Source: Fragum whitleyi (Eukaryota > Mollusca > Bivalvia > Cardiida > Cardiidae). Taken from it: 64,000 nucleotides of DNA. Both the position numbers and the translations under genes were made by a program. Below the pieces are notes generated by a model. That model ran no database searches and was not told the DNA's origin. It worked only from the letters and a program-made list of their open reading frames with translations. Shown piece by piece: positions 56,175-64,000 of the stretch. How positions within the stretch are numbered: position 1 is the stretch's first letter; each line of letters opens with the position of its first letter. The DNA lies in the NCBI GenBank assembly GCA_948146395.1, contig OX411543.1:66103474-66167473 (forward strand), read 5' to 3'.

Positions 56175-57515
56175 TTATTAGTCCCCCACCGGTTACCGGT
56201 TGGGGGACTATAGGTTTGCTCGATTCCGTCCGTCCGTCCGTCCGTCTGTCTGTCCGTCTGTCCGTCACGCTTTTGTCCGGGCTATATCTTCTTAACCAAA
56301 TGTGCTAGCAACTTCAAACTTGGTACACTTATAGATCTCATTGAGGAGAAGTGTCATGTTCAAGATCCATAACTCTGCCATGCCCACTTTTTGAGTTATT
56401 GCCCTTTGTTGTTTTTACCCTTACATTCTTGTCCGGAACATATCTCCTAAACTATGTGTGCTAGCAACTTCAAACTTTGTACACTTATAGATCTCATTGA
56501 GGAGAAGTGTCATGTTCAAGATCCATAACTCTGCCACGCCCACTTTTTGAGTTATTGCCCTTTGTTGTTTTTACCCTTACATTCTTGTCCGGATCATATC
56601 TCCTAAACTATAAGTGCTAGCAACTTCAAACTTTGTACACTTATAGATCTCATTAAGGAGAAATGTCATGTTCAAGATCCATAACTCTGTCACGCCCACT
56701 TTTTGAGTTATTGCCCTTTGTTTTCTTACCCTTACATTCTTGTCCGGATCATATCTCCTAAACTATGTGTGCTAGCAACTTCAAACTTTGTACACTTATA
56801 GATCTCATTGAGGCAAAGTGTCATGTTCAAGATCCATAACTCTGCCACGCCCTTTTTTTGAGTTATTGCCCTTTGTTGTTTTTACCCTTACATTCTTGTC
56901 CGGATCATATCTCCTAAATTATAAGTGCTAGCAACTTCAAACTTTGTACACTTATAGATCTCATTGAGGAAAAGTGTCATGTTCAAGAACTTTTACTCTG
57001 CCACGCCCACTTTTTGAGTTATTGCCCTTTGTTGTTTTTACCCTTACATTCTTGTCCGGAACATATCTCCTAAACTATGTGTGCTAGCAACTTCAAACTT
57101 TGTACACTTATAGATCTCATTGAGGCGAAGTGTCATGTTCAAGATCCATAACTCTGCCACTCCCACTTTTTGAGTTATTGCCCTTTGTTTTCTTTCCCTT
57201 ACATTCTTGTCCGGATCATATCTCCTAAACTATAAGTGCTAGCAACTTCACACTTTGTACACTAAGAGATCTTATTCAGGACAAGTGTCATGTTCAAGAA
57301 CTGTTATTCTGCCACGTCCACTTTTTGAGTTATTGCCCTTTGTTGTTTTTACCCTTACATTCTTGTCCGGATCATATCTCCTAAACTATAAGTGCTAGCA
57401 ACTTTAAACTTTTACAGTTATAGATCTAGTAAGTAGGAGATATATTATAAGAGAGGATTTTTTGTTATCCGGTGGGGGACTCCTGTATTGCATCGCAATA
57501 CGACATGCACTTGTT
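56175..57515 (-). mobile_element. pearl-like non-autonomous element, copy 2
   Basis: The same termini as 344-2184 (AACAAGTGCATGTCG end at 57515; GGTGGGGGACTAATAA end at 56175), with about seven 156-bp core units instead of ten and a shorter TCCG microsatellite. Adjacent core units are close to one another, indicating a young copy. Confidence 0.9.
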
Positions 57516-58302
57516 GAATCTGGTGCTGTTGAAAAGCATTTGAATCGTCTCAATTAGATAATTACAACGGATTTCAACGTCATAGAATTTAGTTAGACTT
57601 TACAACCGTCAACTTTTGATCATTCCCAAAAGTAGTGGCTTAATACAAGATTTACTGTATCTTAGTACCTGGGTATCGGGTAGGTCATTACCCCGGTCCT
57701 GAATCTTTATCTGTTATTCAACTATTGTATAAGTACTATTTGGAGATCATCTTAAAAAAAGAATTGATGACTGTTTAAAACGGTCTTCAATTCTTTTCTG
57801 AAGTAGATTTCCAAGTTATCGTACAGACAACATCAGATAGGTTTGAGAGTTCTGGCTACTTATTTGCGAGTCAAAGAATAGCAACATCCATGCCAAACAA
57901 AACCAATGAAACAGTGAAAATGATTGCTTCTACCCAATGATCAGATTTTCATTGCCCTTTGAGTGTGGTTTTTGCTGTTCTTAAAAGATAGGGTTTTTTT
58001 AAATTCATTCAGGTATGAAACTAAAATGCTAACCACACAGTATAGATTAGCTTTTTAAGGTTTCATAACTCTTTGAAATGAAAAAAAAAAGTTCCCTTAC
58101 CTTATCATATAGTAATTCGGTGAAGGTTTATCCACCATGAGACGTGTTTCTTTAAGAACTACTAAATGTGAAAGATTACAAAATAACTATGTTTTCAAAC
58201 TTTTTTTCTATTGAGAAATAAACCAATTTGTCAGCCAGAATGCATGAATCTTGATGGACATAAGCACTTATAAATTGTTCACCTGTGTTTGTTTAATTAC
58301 AG
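57516..58302. other. intergenic, one small hairpin
   Basis: A stem-loop AAAGAATTGATGACTG..GGTCTTCAATTCTTT lies at 57757-57800. A second fold-back spans about 57960-58080 (TTTGAGTGTGGTTTTTG..). No gene. Confidence 0.4.
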
Positions 58303-58654
58303 ATGGTCAAGTTATTGAAGTAGGACAGATATATGAGAACCCTCTAGTCAATTCCCTACAACAACCCTCTAGATAGATCCCTACAACCCTTGAGTTAGAT
58401 CCCTACAAGAACCCTTGAGTCAGATCCCTACAACCCTGGTGTCAGATCCCTACAAGAACCTTTGATTAAAATCCCTGCAAGGACCTTCAAGTCTGACCGT
58501 ACACAACTGATGAAAATAGAGCTGGTACCTCAAGTAACAGATAAAGAAACACTAGTTGATGACAAGCTTGACCTAACAAAAACTAAAGGAAAGAGGATAA
58601 AGAACTATAAAGACAATGAAGAAAGATGAAAGCCCTGTCAAACATGAATACCAT
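58303..58654 (+). other. exon-like segment containing a minisatellite
   Basis: GTTTAATTACAG precedes it and ACCAT|GTAAGT follows, a strong donor. It contains a ~27-bp minisatellite (58340-58490) of (A)GATCCCTACAA..CCCT. No long open frame. It may be a non-coding exon on the plus strand together with 55385-55526. Confidence 0.25.
58340..58490 (+). repeat. ~27-bp minisatellite (AGATCCCTACAA)
   Basis: Five to six imperfect units built from CAGATCCCTACAAGAACCCT, with lengths alternating by omission of AGAA. Confidence 0.8.
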
Positions 58655-59255
58655 GTAAGTCAATACATCTATTTTGTTATCTCAGATGTTTTGGAACAAA
58701 AAATGTCCAGTTATTGTTATGACCTTATTCAGTCCTTGGTGGTATGACAAAATTTTAACATTACTCACTCCTTGATAGACATGTAGGTCCTGGTTTTGAT
58801 CCCAGACAGCGACACTCATTCTTTCCGACTATTTTGTTTCTCACCAATGGGTTGATAATCATAGACCTTTGTGAGATAGTAGCTGGAGGCCAGGAAAGGA
58901 TGTGATGGTTGTACTGGTGAGAGAAATACCATGAATCCATTGATAGGTGCTCCAGCCGGCACGATTTAACTGAAAAAAAATGTTGAGAGTGGTGATAAAC
59001 TCCATTCAATCAATCGTTTGATAGACATGTATTAAAACCACAAAGTGTTTAAAAACTGGATGCAGTTTTTCCGGATTGGTATAATTATTTTGAAGATGTA
59101 ATTTTCAAAATCGTCTTGTTTTTAAGAGGAAATCAGGTAGCATAGACTAAGTTCAGACTACATATATGTGCTGACTGATCTTTGTCTATGGATCCTGCAA
59201 GCAGGAATATCATACAATCAGGTTGACAAAACAGATTTATTTTCACTATAAACAA
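58655..59255. other. intergenic with TTAA-MITE relic
   Basis: The stretch 59115-59232 (AGTTCAGACTACATATATGTG.., CCTGCAAGCAGGAATATCAT) is related to the MITE at 17440-17678. Nothing else was recognised. Confidence 0.4.
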
Positions 59256-59475
59256 GGGCATAACTCCCATTACACAATTTATGCAAGAGGGTAAAAGAAA
59301 TAAATCCTCAGTTAAAAAATATCATTGATGAATGATCATAACATTGAAACTACAGCTTATCCAAGCTGTAGTTTCGATGTTTTGATTATTCACTAACGCT
59401 CAAATCATAAAAAGGGAGCAGACGGAGGGCATTTATCTTTTGTCACAGTTCACATATCACCTTTATCTTATATAC
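59256..59475 (+). mobile_element. GGGCGTAAC MITE, copy lacking its right end
   Basis: GGGCATAACTCCCATTACAC, then GATGAATGATCATAACATTG, the centre CTACAGCTTATCCAAGCTGTAG, then GAGCAGACGGAGGGCATT and CACATATCACCTTTAT. It is cut at the start of the next hairpin. Confidence 0.8.
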
Positions 59476-59575
59476 TGTAAACTGGGTAATTTTGGCGGTG
59501 GTTTTATTTTGGCTATAGTGGCATTTAAGCTAAAATGCGCCAAAATTAATCCACCGCCAATATTTTCATTATAAC
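59476..59575. repeat. hairpin element (TTTTGGCGGTGG)
   Basis: AATTTTGGCGGTGGTTTTAT pairs with ATTAATCCACCGCCAATATT; the inner stem is GGCATTTAAGCTAAAATGCGCC-like. A foldback MITE joined to the preceding MITE. Confidence 0.7.
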
Positions 59576-59734
59576 TAGAGATTTTTTTAAATTATGATGG
59601 ATATAAAATCTATTCATTTTAGTCAATGTTGATTAAATCTATGTCAAAGATATGCAGAACATACTTATTTAAATTGGAATAAGAAAATCTGCTGACAACG
59701 TAGACACTTCTGCGGGTCAGCGCAATATGATTGT

Positions 59735-59957
59735 AAGTGCCTATAAAGGATAAAGGCATTATGTGACAAAGGTTGAATGTCCTTCATCTGCTCCTCTTTT
59801 CTATTATTTCAGCATTGGTGAATAATCAAATATCGTAACTAAAGCTTGAATAAGCTGTTGTTTCGATGTTATGATCAATCATCAAAGACATCTTTTGAAT
59901 GAAGATTTGTTTCTATTATGCACATGTGTAATTAGTGTAATGGTAGTTACGCTTTTG
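59735..59957 (-). mobile_element. GGGCGTAAC MITE, inverse copy
   Basis: On the plus strand: GAATGTCCTTCATCTGCTCC, TTTCAGCATTGGTGAATAAT, the centre CTAAAGCTTGAATAAGCTG, ATGATCAATCATCAAAGA and GGTAGTTACGC at the right end, which is the reverse order of 43620-43895. Confidence 0.65.
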
Positions 59958-60094
59958 GTCAATAGTAAATCACTCCTCTTCTTCTCAAACCTTGTCATTC
60001 TAAAACAGTAGTCGGAAAATTGTATTGCAATCAAGGTGCTGACAGCACTGAATGAACTAATTTTGGGTCAGTTAATTACTTGTGAAAATATTTC

Positions 60095-60377
60095 GTTTTT
60101 AGCTCGGCTGTTTTTCAGAGAAAACCTGAGGTATTGCTATAGCCTCTGTGTCGTCATCATTGTTGTCATTGTCGTCATGTGAAAACTTTGACATTTTGTT
60201 ATATCTCTGGTTCTACTGAAAGCATTCATGTTCACCATCAAAAGAGCAACCTATACTATCAAGGGGGATAACTCTATATGCATTTTGTGCAAATTATGCC
60301 CCTTTTTCGACTTAGATTTTTTCCACCATCCAGCACTCGACAGCCGAGCGTAGGCACTCGTTGGCCCTGCTCTTGTT
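60095..60377 (-). mobile_element. short pearl-family element with CTCGGCTG ends
   Basis: On the plus strand it runs from GTTTTTAGCTCGGCTGTTTT to CGACAGCCGAGCGTAGGCAC, then CTGCTCTTGTT. The minus strand therefore starts AACAAGAGCAGGGCC and ends GAGCTAAAAAC. It has no tandem core and matches 13573-13870. Confidence 0.8.
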
Positions 60378-60409
60378 AAGTTAATTTGGCTTGAAAAGGA
60401 AAAATAGGT

Positions 60410-60507
60410 TATGTCAACTAAGACCAGACATCATGTAATGGCAGATCGATTTTTGCCTTTACCTCCTACCAAAGCAGAAACATTTCTGGGTCAGCTTGAC
60501 ATGGATT
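60410..60507. repeat. TTAA-MITE relic
   Basis: CTAAGACCAGACATCATG..CCTACCAAAGCAGAAACATT..GTCAGCTTGACATGGATTAA resembles the right half of 17440-17678. Confidence 0.4.
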
Positions 60508-60737
60508 AAACAAAAAACAAAAATGAAAACCCAGGGATGTGGAATTCCCTTGCCTGTAACAAGGATTTCCCTCTTTGTTCAAAACTGAGGGTCATTTTGC
60601 CCATTATGACTTCCTTCAAACTAGTTAAAGAATGTTTCTTTGACAATTTTGGGGGTCTTTCTATAAAAAGGGGATCCAAATTCAAAGAAACAGGGGGTCA
60701 TGGAAAACCCTGTTGCAAGTACATTTTTCTAGGCCAC

Positions 60738-60957
60738 TTGTCCATGGACAAGTAAATACTGCCAAAAATACAGTAGAAAGAAGATCTAGGAGAAAAGTCA
60801 TCCTTTTGTTTGTATCAAAGAGGAGAAAACTTTGTCTTAAATGGAGAAAATGCTGGGTAACAGCATTTACTTCATTAAAAACAATGTTTTTTTATCAATA
60901 TTTGTTAATTCATATTTTGTGGGCAAGTTCATCAACTTTTACTTGTCCATGGACAAG
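60738..60957. mobile_element. element bounded by CTTGTCCATGGACAAG palindromes
   Basis: A perfect 16-bp palindrome occurs at both ends (about 60738 and 60942), with AAGTAAA/TTTACTT extending inward as inverted repeats. The interior hairpin AAATGCTGGGTAACAGCATTT is shared with sequence at 45538-45600. Confidence 0.55.
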
Positions 60958-62009
60958 GGGAGAAAACGCGCCTGAAAAACCCAAACAAAAATGAAAAACA
61001 AAAACAAAACCCCAAATGAATGGAATTATAAACTGCATGTGATAATGCTTTCATTGACATGGTTGTATTTATATTTTCTATAGGTAGTGCAGGTTACTAA
61101 TCGAATACATAGAATACTATGCATATTGAAATTAGTGCCATGGCTCAGTTCTACATGCAAGTCTATTGACAAATTACCAAAATGCTCCTGCTCCTCTAAA
61201 TACCTGTTGTTTCGAGATTTGTTTTTGTTGTTATTTTGAGAGAATTAAGTTTTCTTCTTTGAAATTCTTTATTTCTGAGATAGATACTATACGGGGTTAG
61301 ACTGATTCTCTTGATTGCGACAAAAATCAAGTTAAACTATTCAAAACAGAAATTGAAGAGAAAAAATTGATTTAAAATGTGCCTTTTTGTAGTCTTAAAT
61401 GAGGAAAGAAGTTGATTCTGAAGACATCAAGAAGACAACAAAGGTACCCAAGGATCTAACCAAAACAACAACAACAATTATAGAATCCATTATCCATTAG
61501 CTTGACAATGGCTTGCTGATCTGAGAGGCTATAGAAAAAATGAAGTCAGTCCTATTACAGGTATTACTTTCAAGTTTATATAAAGTTTGGCTTAAGATTT
61601 TGGACCTGTAATAGTTCTGCAGCCTTTAGGTAGTCATGAACTTTAATAGTGTTAATCGAGGTTTCCTAATGTTTCAAACTTGGTAAACATTGTGAAAGTT
61701 TATGCATTCCGAAATGTTGCAGAACTCTTAGGGTTCTACTACCTTAAAAAGAAGAATTCAGAACAATTACACGATTAAGTACTGGTTGGTACAGTCAATC
61801 TGCAAGTTCTGGACAATTTCTGGACTCAAAGCAGAATGAAGATTGTTCACCCAAGTCCAAAGAGCCTTAGTTTTGTTGCTTGGCCTCTACTGACAAGTTA
61901 TCAGTTCAGAAACCCTTGATTATTTTATCAATTATTTCAGATTTCACTATACGAGCAATTAATTGGAAATAAAAACCTTACTTTAGACTGAGGGTTTATG
62001 TATCTTTAC
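60958..62009. other. intergenic, nothing recognised
   Basis: AT-rich. An acceptor-like TTTTTGTAG lies near 61390, but no supported exon. Confidence 0.4.
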
Positions 62010-62262
62010 GTTTTTAGCTCTGCTGTTTCGAAGAAAAGCGGAGATATTGTGATCATCTAGGCCTTTTTTGTGTTGGCATTTTTGTTGTTGTGCAGACATT
62101 GGTCAAACCTGTTTTTATTGAAGATGTCTTCATGAAACTTTGCATGTGTGTTTACTATCATAAGAGCTATCCAGTCTATCAAGGGGAATAACTATGAAAG
62201 TATTTAGAGTATTTGCTTTATCTAGCACCTGTAGCTGAGCGTTGCACCTGTAGGCAGTGTTA
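62010..62262 (-). mobile_element. short pearl-family element, degraded
   Basis: GTTTTTAGCTCTGCTGTTTC at the left, TATCAAGGGGAATAACTATG inside and CACCTGTAGCTGAGCGTTGC at the right parallel the element at 60095-60377 with many substitutions. Confidence 0.6.
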
Positions 62263-62611
62263 TTGTTTACTTCATGATATTAGACTAGAATATATGAAGA
62301 TGGTATTTGATTTCATGGAGATATGATGCTAAAACCCTTATCACACTTTTATATGAATCTATTTTGCACATTCATACACTGTATTTAGGTTTTTGTTTTA
62401 TGACTCCATGAAATCAACAAACACTTTCAACATCAAAATGACAAAAAAACTTTGATTACCCATTAGTCTTTTTGGTTTACAGATATACCCATGCTAACAT
62501 TTTTTACAGAAATCATATTTTGAAAAAAAACAAAACATTCCAGAAATAAATGACTTCATTAAGTCATTCCATACCAGGTGGGAAATAAATAGAGGACATT
62601 CAATGAGTGGT

Positions 62612-62725
62612 CATTGAATACCAAATTTATTATACAAGTCACCTATAAACAGATAAACTCTCGGCGTAGCCTCGTTTTTATCTGTTTTAGATGAGGTGTT
62701 TTATATATTTGGTATTTAATGAAAA
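62612..62725. repeat. foldback element
   Basis: GTCATTGAATACCAAATTTA is mirrored by TATTTGGTATTTAATGAAAA. An inner stem AAACAGATAAAC/GTTTTTATCTGTTT encloses CTCGGCGTAGCCTCG. Confidence 0.7.
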
Positions 62726-63359
62726 CAAATTTACTATTCTATTTATAAAATGACCCGAATTTTTGCAATAAATCAAGGAAATTCTTGATATTTATATTTC
62801 AAGCTATTCCGCAAAATATATAACACTGTTTGTGAATTGACGTCATCAAAATCACAATGAAGTCATTTTCACAACAAAAAGCTCATTTGCATAGTTACTC
62901 CACTAGTGTAATAACACCTGTGTAATATCCTAAATATTCAGCGAGTTTATTTCACTCCAGAGACCTAGAACATATTTTAAAGCACTTTATCCTGAATAAG
63001 CAATATAGAACATGATTTAAAACTTTAACAGTATTTGTTTAAATGTTTACAGGACCTATGAGTGATAATGTCTAGTGGATCCTAATATCAACCATCTCAA
63101 ACAATTCAAACAGTGGCAAAATTAAAGTAACATCCATATAGAGCGACAAACAATGGCCTAAATAGTGTAATGTGTTATCAATAAGCAAAGACATGTAAAT
63201 AATTAAAATGAATACACTCTCAGAAATCATCCTCATGAAAGACCATTCCATTGAGTGCCTACATCACAGTGTTTAGCTGAAAAATAAAAGGAAAAGATAG
63301 TCAACTTTACCTTGATATGTCAGAAGAAGCATACATACAAAAGTTCTTGTGAAAGACAT

Positions 63360-63720
63360 GCTATAAAATTCTATGGACAATCATTGAGTTGTGTACATCT
63401 CTACAGACGTGCTGAAAGATTCGATAGACAATCATCAATGTGTATGACTCTTCGGACGTGCTGTAAGATTTTATGGACATTCATCAGGTTGTATGACTCT
63501 ACAGATGTGCTGTTAGATTCTATGGACAATCATCAGGTTGTATAACTCTTCAGACATGCTGTAAGATTCTATGGACAATCATCGAATTGTGTACATCACT
63601 ACAGAAGTGCTGTTAGATTCTATGGACAATCATCAGGTTGCATGACTTTGTGTACATCTCTACAGACATGCAGTTAGATTCTGCCAATCTTTGGACATAA
63701 GGACTTTATGGACAATCATT
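63360..63720 (+). repeat. ~49-51-bp tandem array
   Basis: Seven units of GATTCTATGGACAATCATCA..GTATGACTCTACAGACGTGC, with unit starts at about 63369, 63420, 63469, 63518, 63567, 63618 and 63679 (the last spacing is enlarged by an extra GTGTACATCTCTACAGA block). Confidence 0.9.
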
Positions 63721-64000
63721 GTGAATCTTCTTTTTCTTGCACCGTGTCCAATACAAAATGTGTTGGAAGTGTTACCAATGCACTGAATACCTATAGCTAT
63801 AAAGTCACATGAATGATGGTAACAAATCTTGAAAAAATGCATGTTTTGGTGAGGAGAAAACAAAAAATGATATTATTTAATTGACTCTACCTTATTATTG
63901 TATTGAAGGTTCCAAAAGACATTCATCTAAACTCTCAATGAGGTTGAAGCATGTATAAGAATATGTTCTATTTCGTCAAACTTCTCAGAGTAACAGATAA
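63721..64000. other. right-edge sequence, nothing recognised
   Basis: AT-rich. The open frame at 63660-63863 (minus) overlaps the tandem array and has no recognisable domain. Confidence 0.35.

Noticed and set aside
57020..57200. TCATGTTCAAGA-rich stretch read as possible coding
   Set aside because: Part of the 156-bp core repeats of the pearl-like element; stops occur in all frames over a unit.
63312..63545. 77-codon frame over the right-edge array
   Set aside because: The ~49-51-bp unit is not a multiple of three throughout, so the frame shifts between units and does not encode a consistent repeat.
1..64000. bacterial-type operons, rRNA, phage or integron features
   Set aside because: None seen; splice signals, SINEs, LINEs and MITEs show a metazoan nuclear sequence.

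Overview
The window looks like heterodont-bivalve (clam or mussel type) nuclear DNA. It is AT-rich, has spliced genes with long introns, and is saturated with repeats of a kind known from bivalves: pearl-like elements with a core of ~150-bp tandem repeats, a (GGAC/TCCG)n microsatellite and a terminal hairpin. The taxon is inferred from repeat style and the gene's divergence. There is no bacterial gene organisation.

The only confidently recognised protein-coding gene is UBAP1, an ESCRT-I subunit, on the minus strand. Seven coding exons were reconstructed between 31035 (ATG) and 13971 (TGA). They join in frame to a 638-residue protein: an N-terminal UMA-type motif, a helical segment, the conserved DPFDNLELKTI motif, a long disordered region with three PxxxPR SH3-ligand motifs, and the C-terminal overlapping UBA solenoid. 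A 5'UTR splice acceptor lies just upstream of the ATG, so the first non-coding exon and promoter lie further right and were not located. Its introns are filled with pearl-like elements, TIR/MITE elements and an unusual GC-rich palindromic island.

Layout. 1-13.5 kb: intergenic repeats, including a 1.8-kb pearl-like element, a pair of inverted two-hairpin elements, a MITE with long TIRs, a tRNA-derived SINE and a TTAA-flanked MITE. 13.5-31 kb: UBAP1. 31-45 kb: a transposon graveyard with remnants of at least four non-LTR retrotransposons (one with a nearly complete RT, broken by stops and frameshifts), several copies of a GGGCGTAAC-ended palindromic MITE, and TTAA-flanked elements. 45.6-54.9 kb: a chain of different tandem arrays (units of about 19, 105, 220, 290 and 78 bp) with almost no other content. 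55-64 kb: exon-like duplicated segments, a second copy of the 1.3-1.8-kb pearl-like element, more MITEs and a ~50-bp tandem array at the right edge.

The most notable non-genic signal is in UBAP1 intron 4. A nested pearl-like element carries nine 152-bp units in an A/B alternating higher-order pattern. Each unit holds about four matches to the nuclear-receptor monomer site TNAAGGTCA, giving roughly three dozen sites in 1.3 kb.
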